Part shown: positions 18,255 through 27,800 of the stretch, piece after piece
How the letters are laid out: the number at the start of each line of letters is the position of its first letter
How positions within the stretch are numbered: the stretch's first letter is position 1
Origin: a virus
Length of the DNA stretch: 30,947 nt
IMG/VR virus record: IMGVR_UViG_3300030329_004264
Location: 1-30,947 of that record
Direction: 5' to 3' (one strand)
The notes under the pieces: model-generated
The model's input: the letters and a program-made list of their open reading frames with translations, nothing else
What the model was told of the DNA's origin: nothing
The model's database searches: none
Position numbers and translations under genes: made by a program

Positions 18255-18644
18255 TTAATTAAATTTTGCAAGCATGATGTCATCTATCCTGCTCTGTATT
18301 TCATTTTTGTCAGCATCAAGCTGAAACATTATATTGGCCTTAAACCTTTCCTTTTCCTCTCCGCTTTCAAAAATAATAACAGTAGGTAAACTAGTTATAT
18401 TAAACTCTGATTGTATATTGGGATATTTACCAACATCAACTCTGTATTTTGCACAATCATCTAATTTAGATAAATCAACAAACTCATTGGATGAATTCCA
18501 TTCCACCCAAAACTCTACAGCTACAATGTCTTTAGCTATCTTTTCGTTAAAATTAGACTCTGTTAAAAACTCCTGACCTGTTACTATTCCCATCATAAAA
18601 AACAAAAGTCCTAGTAGTATTAATAAGTGATTAGATATATTCAT
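18255..18644 (-). CDS. Secreted thioredoxin-fold protein lacking the catalytic cysteines
   Basis: Residues 1-23 are a signal peptide ending near VTGQ. The body follows thioredoxin: VAVEFWVEWNSSNEF (41-55), a Tyr/Val strand, then FNITSLPTVIIFESGEEKER with the cis-Pro at 87. In thioredoxins the segment is WCGPC; here Asn50 and Asn53 stand in place of both Cys, so no disulfide exchange is possible. It is probably a periplasmic or membrane-anchored scaffold or chaperone. Genes on both sides are late genes with one- and two-base gaps. Confidence 0.78.
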   Translation of the reverse strand: MNISNHLLILLGLLFFMMGIVTGQEFLTESNFNEKIAKDIVAVEFWVEWNSSNEFVDLSKLDDCAKYRVDVGKYPNIQSEFNITSLPTVIIFESGEEKERFKANIMFQLDADKNEIQSRIDDIMLAKFN

Positions 18645-18645
18645 A

Positions 18646-18930
18646 TTAGTCCATGTTATCTATTTTATTTCTAAGGTATTTCATATCCTCTTTTATTTCC
18701 GCCACATCTTCCTGGGTGGTCATGATGGTTTGCCTCACCATTTGGTCCTTCATGTCGAACTCCATTTTAGTTACCTCTGGTGGAGGTGGTTCTGGAAGAA
18801 GTTTAGCTTCTTCAATATCAGCTTGTAGTGTGAACCACATACCGACTAATGTAGCTATTAATACTGCTATTCCACCTAACGTCTTTAGGCTTACTTCAAA
18901 TTTTGATTCTTCTGAAAGTTCTTTTGCCAT
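18646..18930 (-). CDS. Single-TM protein with periplasmic or cytoplasmic coiled coil
   Basis: Membrane helix at about 17-35 (LGGIAVLIATLVGMWFTLQA), then a Pro run (LPEPPPPEV) and a charged coiled coil to the end (MTTQEDVAEIKEDMKYLRNK). The architecture resembles inner-membrane spanin-like subunits or small phage scaffold proteins. Without a partner outer-membrane lipoprotein in view, a spanin call would be speculative. Confidence 0.7.
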   Translation of the reverse strand: MAKELSEESKFEVSLKTLGGIAVLIATLVGMWFTLQADIEEAKLLPEPPPPEVTKMEFDMKDQMVRQTIMTTQEDVAEIKEDMKYLRNKIDNMD

Positions 18931-18947
18931 TATTATTTATTTATTTG

Positions 18948-19802
18948 TTACCTTTTCTTTTTCTTTTTAAACTTAAAAACAAATGCACCATCTTCTCCTT
19001 TTATTTTATCGTAAATAGCTTTGGTTCCAACAACCATACTACCCACAGGATTAGACCTACTCATCGCCTCCATTTGTTTTTCTTTCTTTGTTACATCAAT
19101 AGTTCCGCTACCACTACCCTGCTTCATTTTTTTATCAAATTCTTGTTTTTTTAGCATTTTCTTTTTACTCGCCAACTCTTTTCTGCTAGTAATTTTTGGA
19201 CCTATATTTGTATCTACATTCGCAGAGATATTTGGCTTTTTTATAGGGGGTAGTTTTATCTCAGAAACATTTTTAATAGCATCTCCAACTTCAGCACCTT
19301 TATCAGCAAATATACCACCTTGGGTTCCGTAAGAGTCTTTTCTAGGTAAATCATAATCCGAGCTAAGTAACCAATCAAAACTTATGTTTGGAAAATTTAT
19401 ATTTAAATTACTTAAATCTATTCCTCCACCACCAGACCTAACAGCCCAAGTACTTGGTCTACCAAAAATATCTGTTTTACCTCCTGCTCCTGGAATAGTA
19501 CGTCTTCTTTTTTTAAGAAACATACCCTTCTTAGCTAATAAATCATCTCTGTGTCCACTTCTTTTTCTCTGTCTCCTCTTCTTATCTATAGCTCTCTGTG
19601 TATCTCCCTCCATAACAACTCCTTGCTTTTTCATATTCCTAACACCTTCACCTCCAAATATTTTTCTATCACCCAATCCAGGTCTATATTCTCCATCAAC
19701 TCTTTTTCCTCCAAAAAGTTTATTAAGCATAGTTCCTTCTTTATCAACCTTTCTGTCTGGGTTAACTCTAGAGCTGCTAGCAAATGTTCCTCTTGATTTC
19801 AT
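18948..19802 (-). CDS. Very basic Gly/Lys-rich protein, possible virion-internal DNA-binding protein
   Basis: The 284-residue protein is rich in Lys, Arg, Gly and Ser with little sign of a globular fold: KKRRQRKRSGHRDD near 75, GMFLKKRRRTIPGAGGK near 93, and a Lys-rich C-terminus KFKKKKKR. The middle (SNLNINFPNISFDWLLSSDY) is the only ordered-looking stretch. Such composition suits a protein packed with the genome or ejected with it. No family recognised. Confidence 0.68.
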   Translation of the reverse strand: MKSRGTFASSSRVNPDRKVDKEGTMLNKLFGGKRVDGEYRPGLGDRKIFGGEGVRNMKKQGVVMEGDTQRAIDKKRRQRKRSGHRDDLLAKKGMFLKKRRRTIPGAGGKTDIFGRPSTWAVRSGGGGIDLSNLNINFPNISFDWLLSSDYDLPRKDSYGTQGGIFADKGAEVGDAIKNVSEIKLPPIKKPNISANVDTNIGPKITSRKELASKKKMLKKQEFDKKMKQGSGSGTIDVTKKEKQMEAMSRSNPVGSMVVGTKAIYDKIKGEDGAFVFKFKKKKKR

Positions 19803-19803
19803 A

Positions 19804-20019
19804 TTATTTTTTCTTTGCGAATTTCTCTACACCACTAATACCAAAACATCCAAGCACAACCCAAACAAAAGAGTCGTAAACAAATTCATTAATTACTAAG
19901 TCTTTACCAACCCAGCCTGTAACCAAGTCAGCGACCATTATTATACACATAATTACAAACGCTATAAAGCCTATTATAGCTTTTTCATTCCAATTATTGT
20001 TATCTTTAAATATATTCAT
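19804..20019 (-). CDS. Two-TM small membrane protein (holin-like)
   Basis: The 71-residue product has membrane helices at about 13-35 (EKAIIGFIAFVIMCIIMVAD region) and 47-65 (SFVWVVLGCFGISGVE), with a Lys-rich cytoplasmic end. The size and topology suit a class II holin. It overlaps the secreted repeat protein (TAATG), so they are made together. With 14532-14933 the genome has two holin candidates on opposite strands. Confidence 0.7.
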   Translation of the reverse strand: MNIFKDNNNWNEKAIIGFIAFVIMCIIMVADLVTGWVGKDLVINEFVYDSFVWVVLGCFGISGVEKFAKKK

Positions 20020-20789
20020 TATAATTTATATTTAATTTTACCATTTTCTATATATATTCCTTCACGCTCTTTAATAGCTTGACCGTTAAGGTTGTAGATT
20101 AATCCTGTTTCATTTGATTTATCTAACAATTCCTCCAACGAACTATTACAAGGCATACCTGTATCACAATCTATATATTCTGTTTGTATTACCTCAATAT
20201 ACTCCATTACAGTGTCAACAACAACTATTTCAATATATTCAGTTTCTACAACTGTATCAATCACTATCACGTCTACGTATTCAATAACGTCTACATACAT
20301 AGTATCTAAAGCACCATCCATCCATAACGTGTCTGTGACATATATATATTCAGGAACCATAACTTCAACCTCAAATGTATCTACAACAATCTGAGTTATA
20401 TATTCTGTTTCTATTATTGTGTCTAACTGTATAATAGTCTCATAAATATAAAAAGGAACTTCCACTTCTACAGTGTCTATAAGTTCTATATATTCTATTA
20501 CATCTACATATACGGTGTCACAATCAGGAGGTGGTGGAACACAGTCTTCTACAGGGGTAGGAACGGCTCCGTTTTCATCACTTGCATCTACACAATCCTC
20601 CCAACCATCGTTAAGCCAGTTATTTGGAACACAACCATTAGGACTATACTGAGTCCAATTAGATGGGTCATCTCCACAATAAAAACCCTGTGCTTGAGAG
20701 CATGTGATACATAATTGTTGAAAATCTAAATCTTGAGAAAAACTAAATGAACTTATAAACGCAAATAAAACTAATAAAAACTTCTTCAT
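20019..20789 (-). CDS. Secreted LDLa/repeat protein with T9SS-like C-terminus
   Basis: The 256-residue protein has a signal peptide (1-18, ending SFSFSQ). An LDL-receptor-class-A-like domain (27-83) follows, with Cys27, 30, 38, 53, 66, 83 and the calcium-site motif DCVDASDE (65-72). Next comes VPPPPDCD, then a long beta-repeat region (91-208) with recurring D-T-V and E-Y-I units such as TEYITQIVVDT and TEYIEIVVVDT. The C-terminus is GLIYNLNGQAIKEREGIYIE (229-248) then NGKIKYKL. This last pattern resembles the sorting domain that type IX secretion uses to send proteins to the surface of Bacteroidota. If so, a phage protein is displayed or released by the host's own pathway. Starts three bases after the barrel gene. 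Confidence 0.75.
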   Translation of the reverse strand: MKKFLLVLFAFISSFSFSQDLDFQQLCITCSQAQGFYCGDDPSNWTQYSPNGCVPNNWLNDGWEDCVDASDENGAVPTPVEDCVPPPPDCDTVYVDVIEYIELIDTVEVEVPFYIYETIIQLDTIIETEYITQIVVDTFEVEVMVPEYIYVTDTLWMDGALDTMYVDVIEYVDVIVIDTVVETEYIEIVVVDTVMEYIEVIQTEYIDCDTGMPCNSSLEELLDKSNETGLIYNLNGQAIKEREGIYIENGKIKYKL

Positions 20790-20792
20790 AAC

Positions 20793-21848
20793 CTAAAATA
20801 TTAAATAGTTAAAACCAAACTTCACCTCATATATCGGCTTCATCCAATACCTCTGATGAGTCCCTTCTACAAACATGCCTAAATGACTAGTTATTCTAGA
20901 ACCAAAAACAATACCTGCGTCCCATTCTATATTATCCCAATCTTCTACACCGTACTCAAATGAATACTCATCCATACCGTAATGAAAAGGCATACAATTA
21001 GCCCAAGCGTGTAGCCAAAATTTAGGCGTATACTTATAATATGCTATTCCTACAACAGCACTTAATTCTTTCTGCATTCCAAGCTTTTCAAGCTCTATTT
21101 CGTTATATCTAGCTACAGCATCACCGAAGTAGTGGCTGAAGAACTCATCGTTAGAGGTAGCAACTAAAACAGAGTCTCCACCACTAACATCGTACCAATT
21201 TTGATTTACGTAAAATCCTTGTACCCACTGCTCTGGAGCATATCCAAAGTCTTCCGCTAGTTGTTGAAACGTAGATTCTCCAGGTATCCAAAAATCTTCT
21301 ATAGGGTTAACACCGTACACTGGGTGCATACGAAATACACCGCCAATAGTGAAGTCCCAATTACCTTTATTTATTCTAAACCTGGTGTCAAAAGAGTTAT
21401 ATCTTAAATCGACTCTTTGGTTATCCTTATATTGAACCTTTGTTACGCATCTATTTCCAAGGTATCTAAGCCAGAAATTTTGCTCAGTATACTTATCACC
21501 ACGATTGCGTATAAATGAATAATTAAGTAGATACTCCCAACCAGTAGCGTTACCAATAGTAACATTGTCTGCAACAGCTTTTTCAGTGCCGTAATACCAC
21601 GTTTTAACCTTATATTCATAATCAAATCTTGCTATTTTTCTTATCCCTATAGTTAAATTGTAGTCATAGGGGTTAACTTCGGTTACGTCCTCATAACCTT
21701 TATCAACAGCTATATAATCCTCTCTTTCTGTGAAAGAAGTACCTGTAGTCATTGATGTATAGAATGTTGAATATTTAAAAAAATCATTAAACTGTGCGTT
21801 AGAAACTCCACAGATTAAGATTAATAGTATTGTTATTATATTTTTCAT
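20793..21848 (-). CDS. Outer-membrane beta-barrel-like protein
   Basis: The 351-residue protein has a signal peptide (1-18, ending SNAQ) and then alternating polar and aromatic residues typical of membrane strands (WEYLLNYSFIRN; NFWLRYLGNRCVTKVQYKDN; WDFTIGGVFRM; KFWLHAWANC). It ends GFNYLIF with a terminal Phe, the usual barrel-assembly signal. Trp and Tyr girdle residues are frequent. No Cys-rich or enzyme motif. It would be inserted in the host outer membrane, or carried in the particle. The -7-like TATATTTG at 21862-21855 stands just before the start. Confidence 0.75.
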   Translation of the reverse strand: MKNIITILLILICGVSNAQFNDFFKYSTFYTSMTTGTSFTEREDYIAVDKGYEDVTEVNPYDYNLTIGIRKIARFDYEYKVKTWYYGTEKAVADNVTIGNATGWEYLLNYSFIRNRGDKYTEQNFWLRYLGNRCVTKVQYKDNQRVDLRYNSFDTRFRINKGNWDFTIGGVFRMHPVYGVNPIEDFWIPGESTFQQLAEDFGYAPEQWVQGFYVNQNWYDVSGGDSVLVATSNDEFFSHYFGDAVARYNEIELEKLGMQKELSAVVGIAYYKYTPKFWLHAWANCMPFHYGMDEYSFEYGVEDWDNIEWDAGIVFGSRITSHLGMFVEGTHQRYWMKPIYEVKFGFNYLIF

Positions 21849-21854
21849 ATCTTA

Positions 21855-21862
21855 CAAATATA
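21855..21862 (-). promoter_or_regulatory. Isolated -7-type box before the barrel gene
   Basis: TATATTTG on the minus strand, seven bases before the start at 21848. I found no TTTG box about 20 bases further upstream; the DNA there is a run of A on this strand. Weak or activator-dependent promoter at best. Confidence 0.35.
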
Positions 21863-21881
21863 CTTATTTTATTTATTATTT

Positions 21882-24800
21882 TTATTTTTTCCTCTTACTT
21901 TTCTCAAACTCAAGCAATTTATCTAATTGTTCTTCAAAATTATAACCTCTTCCAGTACTTACTTTTAGAAACTCTTGATAGTATCTACTTTCCTTATCCA
22001 TGTTTACTTCTAATTCAATAAAATTAAGCCAATCATTAACCTTTTGTAAAATCTCTTTTTCAGTCATTCTTGAAGTTATAGGAGTTCTTCGTATTTCTCC
22101 ACTAAGAGTTTTACTCCAAAACTCCCAATTATCTAAAGTTGATTGTGCTGCCTCATTAGGAGATGCTGTTTTTGAATAAGTTATCCAAATCATATCGCTG
22201 TCATATCTGTGTTCAGTTGCTCTTACAAAATCATCCTGTATGTTTTTTGTACCAGTTTTCAACAAAGTGTTATATTCTACCCCATCTATTATATTTAAAT
22301 TATAGAGGTTATTATAACCATTACTTAAATTTTTTATAGCCTCATCCATCATAAGTTTCCCTCTCTCTTGCCCATCTTCTCCACTATTGTAAAGATTAAC
22401 AGCTTGAACAAATAATCTAGTAGATTCATCTTTAACTCTTCTTATCTGAGCCCTGTATGTTATCTCCTGCCGCTTACCTTTCTCGTATTTTATCCAATTC
22501 TGGTGGTCTTTATCTGATAAGTAGTGTTCAGTCCTGGATGGAACCCACAATATAGATGGAGCTAAGTCACCTGCCATTTCTACTATACTATTGTATGTCA
22601 CTTCATTTACACTACGTCTTTCTTCTTCACTTAATTGACTTGTTATAGCATTGTATAAACTCTGACCCGTTGTTCTATATATATTTGTGCCATTTAAACC
22701 AAAAGCACCAGGAACAGCTACAAGCCTATCTGGAGATAGTCTCATCTCCTCAGGAATTGAGCCATTCCATTTTTTAGTAGCATCAAAGAATATATTTGGT
22801 GTTGCTTGCTGATACTCTCCCTCTGGTAATATACCATCATACATTTCCATTAACGGTGAATAAGCAAAGCCTATAGCATCTCTACCCCTAGTGTAATTTT
22901 TTATAGCCATCAACCAAGGGTTGTTTTGATTCTCCCACCAATGATAAAAATTAAAAGCATCTGTTATACCAACTGAAAGAGCCTCTTCCATAGCACTCTT
23001 TTGCTCTTCGTTCATAACATCTAAAAACACATTATTAAAATCAACATCCCATATAGGCTCACCGTAAGCTTCATTGTAGTATATATTATGGCCCAACTGC
23101 CAGAAAAACATTGATGAATGGTCTTTAGCCATCTTAGTATACACTTGGTCTCCATTAGAATCTTTAACACCAGGTATAGGTAAGTGCAGATAACTAACAT
23201 AGTTATAAACACTACCACTTCTTAGTTTATTCATATCCTCACCATGTTCATTATCCATCATTTGAGAATACATATATCCAGCTGCTATAAGTTGACTAAC
23301 CTTTAACGCTGTTGATGTTGGATTTTCTGTCCAAGCCCTACCTAAAATTTTTGTTCCTTGAAAAGCGGGATTTAGGTAAGGGTAATACCTATCCATTTCC
23401 CCAATAAACCTACCTTTCACAGAAAAGTCTATTGTGTTTCTAGCCGTATTAACAGCCTGCATTTCTATTTCTTTCATTCTAGCCTCACCTATTCCATTCT
23501 CTAATGCGTATTCTCTTATAGGCTTAGAATCAAGATTTCCACTATGTGTAAATTCAAGACCTCTCTTTTCAAATTCTGCTTTTACCAAATTATTTAAACT
23601 TCTATTAGCTACAGCTAAACGCACCCATATCTCCGAAGATAAACCTGGATACTGCAGTATATCTATAGCTCTTCTCTGTAGTTTCTTCCTGTAACTCATT
23701 GGGTCAGCTCCCATTTTTTCATACATAAGTTTTTCGTATTGATACCTAGCATTATCATAGAAACTAATGTTTCCGTTTTTATCTGCAATAGGCTCTTTTA
23801 TATCATAACCTAAATGAAATTCACCTGTATTAGCACCCATTTGCATAAGGTGCTCCATACTTCCACCATTATTTATGTACCAAGAATATATTTCGTTGTT
23901 CATATTCTTTTTCCCCCAAGCACCCCATCTTGTATACATTAAGTCACCAGTTAATTGAGACAATCCTAATGGCATAAAATCACTATAGGTAGGGGTCCAC
24001 ATATAAGCGTGCATATAGTCTCTAGCAAAGTTTTTAACGGCAAAAATAGGATTTGCACCCGTTGTGAAGAATTTCATTTTTTGAGTTCCCCACTCTAGAG
24101 TACTTAAGCCAGTTTCTATTGGCATTGTCCAAACTCTATTCCATGACGATTTTAAATTGAATTGAGCCAGATGCTGTCTTAGTGGATTACTATATTCACC
24201 CACCTGGTTAACAGACTCCCAGTATGACTTCTCTAAAAAGTAGTACTGTTTTTCTCCATTTTTATAATAATAACTTTCAACGAAATTGCTGTTTTGAGGG
24301 TTTTTAGCATCATATATCAAAAGACTTAATCCATTAGCAACCCTAAAAGAGTTTATATCAGCTAATCTAGCGGTAACATTAGCTTCTGTGGGTTTTTCGC
24401 CTCTCATTGTAAATCCAAGGTCGGCAAATTGATATAAATTAGCAGACTCCATCTGTTCAAGAACTTCAAACATATCTCTTTTTGCCATGTTCATCCATAA
24501 AAGTCTTTGAATATTAGCTGCGTACTTAGGGAGAAGATTTTGATGATTTTGACTCATTTTATCGGTGCTACCCGCTCCCAGAAGTTTTATACCTTTAGCA
24601 TCTCCCCAATTATCTTTACCAGTCTCTCTTGGGTCAACTTGTTTATATGTATCCATATACTGAAGATATAACCTAGGACTGTATTTTCTTTTAGCCATCC
24701 TATTGTAGGCCTCTTCCCCAATAATACCTTCCCTATACATTTCATCAAGTTGAGCCCTGTAAAAATCAAATAATATATTTGCTCTTTCATTTAGTTTATT

Positions 24801-27800
24801 GTACTCTTTCTCTCCAATTTCAACTCTTAGGTCATTAAGGCTTTTTTCCATTGAGCTTCTACTAGGAGAATACTGGTTTGCACCAAGTTGAACAGCCATA
24901 TTGTTTATTTGCCATGGGTATATATTTTGCCCACTTCCAGGATGCGTAACGGCATCTATTCCTGCGGGTATTTCTATCTCGTATGTCTTTCCTCCGTATT
25001 TAATATTTTTTTGCACTAAGGAATAACTACCATTTGGATTCTCTTTATATGTTATAGGGGAATTTTCATTTTGACTTATATATTTTAAAGAGTTTTCTAA
25101 ATTTTGTTTTGCTGCATTAACTTCTTTAATACCAGCTCCTGTTTTTACAAGGTTATTTAACTCTAATAATTGAGCATCTACTTTTAGTTTATCTGAATTA
25201 ATCATATCCCAAATAGACTTATTTGACTCCAGTCTAATAATTGTGTTTAAGCTAGTTCTTTGCTTAGCATTTAAATGAGAAGTACCAAATACCCCCTCCA
25301 GTGATGTGCTAGGATTTAAACCTCCCCAAATTTTTAACATGTAGGGCTCGGCTTTCATATTACCTATACCGCTAGCTCCAGCAGAATTTTCCAGAGTTAC
25401 CATAGCATTAAAAGCATCATTTGCCAGTTTATCTCTTTTTACTTTTGACAACTGAGGAAACGCACTATTTACTTCAAGTTCTACAAGTTTAAATAGGTCT
25501 TCTTTAAGTCTTATATTCTTATCAAAAAGATACTCTTTCATACCCAGGCTAAATCCAGTATTAGTAGTACTTCTCCACAAAGACCTCTTATAGGTAAATG
25601 TATTAATGAACTCACTTTTGTAATACTCTTGAGCTTGTCTATTTGATATTGAGCCTAGAACATCCGTTATCTCTGTTGGAAACTCGGTGTTTTTTCCTTT
25701 TGGAACGACATCTTCAAACGGTATTATCTCCGCACCCTTCATTATATCCATCATATCCTCCTGACTAATCCTAATACTACCGTTTCCATCAACGTAAGGA
25801 AATATTATACTTTTAAAATCTCTACTTCCAGATATCATTTGTCTAATATGAAGCAGGTCTTCAGGCCTTATCTCTATAGGTGTTCTGTTTTCAGATTCTC
25901 TTTTACTATTAATAGCCTCTATCATTTTAGAATATTCTTTAGTAGCAAAATCAGCCACCTCCAATGGATGTCTACCCTCATTAATAAGATTTTTTGCGTT
26001 CTCTAAAATGCTTTGAGCGGTGTTTATTTTTACAGTATTCTCTTCAGTATTAACTCCCCTTTTTTTACTTTCCTCCATCAATCTAACTGCTGTATCAATC
26101 AATTTTATAGACTGCTTTCCGTAATTTTGGTTTTTTTCATATTCAGTAAAAGCTTCTATAGTTTCATCAATCCTCATCTTATAACTTAAATCACCTTTAA
26201 ATCCTGTTTTAACACTTTCACCGTTTGATAAATCTATAATTTCTTCGACACCAAGTCTTCTGCCAAGTTCTTTTGCGTAAGAGAAATTTAGTCCATCCAT
26301 TACACCCACTATCTCAATAACACTATCACCTGTTTTATCCACTCTTGTTGACACTGCAAAAGCCTCATTTTGAAGTATATCAGCATTCTTTTCTCTAAAT
26401 TTTTCTAAATCTTTTTCAGTAAATTTTTCTCCCTTTTTTATTGTTATAGACCTTTCAGGAAAAACATTATTTAAAACATACTTTGTTTGCCCTTTTATTG
26501 AGCCGTATAAATCACTAAAGAAACTGTTGCCAGATTCATTATGTTCTTTAATTTGGTTTTTATTTGTTTCAATACTGTTATAATCAAAGCTAGTAGGTAT
26601 ATACGCATTTTGCATAGACTTACCTTCAACACCTTGCTTCATAAAATCTTTTAGTATTTGAACAGCTTTATCTTTTTTACTAACTCCTAAGTTGTAGAGG
26701 TTTATATCTCCTTCTTGAATAATCTTAACACCACTAACAGTTTCTATCCCTACCATATCTATATTTCTACCTTCCAGAATAAACTGTCCCTCTACATTTC
26801 TTTTAAGAACCAGTTCTATTGCTGGGATGTCTCCTTCTTCAGCTTTTACAGTATAAACAAACTCCCTAGTCTTGTTGTTGTAAACAAAATCTTGAGTTTT
26901 TATATTATTTGGCTCAGGTACATTTTGTCCATATTCAGCTTGAACTAATTCATTTTCATACTTCGGTCTAATTTTAACAGTCTCCTCAGTATATTCATAT
27001 TTTTCAAACTCTCCCTTTAATTTTACGCCTACCTGAATATAGTCTGAGGCAAATCCATCACTCATGTTGTATTCTCCAGTTGTTCGCCTCATGAACCCCT
27101 TATATTCTCCTGTTAAATAATATATACCTTCATTTGTAATATACCGGTCTTGCTGATATGTTTTAGACACTTGATATGCAGCCGCTCCATCCATTCCGTA
27201 TACCATAAAAACTTCTGTAACATTCCCATTTTCATCTACCACATTAACCTTTTCATATTCAGAAATTGTACCTCTATTTTTTCTGGCCTCTAAATCAGCT
27301 ATTAACTCTTCTGTTCTAGATTTATTTTCAGCTTCTGATAATTCTTTTTTTGTAGCAGAAATTAAGCTATATGAGTCTAAATTATTTTTATCTAATCTAT
27401 GAGATATATCAGACTCTATTTGCTCCTTTGAACCGTGATTAACACCTCTTTCTTTTGGAATAATCCAAAACGAACCATATTTATCATTATTAATAAGCTG
27501 TCTAGTTGACTGATAACCAAAGATATCACTTAAACCCATTGTTCCTTGATATTGCTCAATAGCTTTTAAACACTTACTAGCATATTCCTTAACCTCTATA
27601 GGGTAATCTCCATTAATAATTTTTTCTGATATTTCGCTTTTACTTTGTTTAACAAAGGCACGTGCTTGTGGAGCGTGAAACGCTGCAGCAAATAAAACTG
27701 TAGAACAAAACTTTTGAACCGCTTCATCTTCTGTTGAGCCAACAACCATTTGTACAGCTTCCATAAAGTCTATGCCTTGGCTAGTCCAAGCATCGGCAAG

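Noticed and set aside
18653-19899. Several plus-strand open frames opposite the late genes
   Set aside because: They are antisense to well-supported minus-strand genes, rich in Ser, Phe and Leu as expected from complementing Lys/Glu codons, and lack the A/T leader.
25740-25860. EF-hand-like stretch YVDGNGSIRISQEDM in the giant protein
   Set aside because: The Gly and Ile fall two positions out of register with the calcium loop, so it is probably only a turn.
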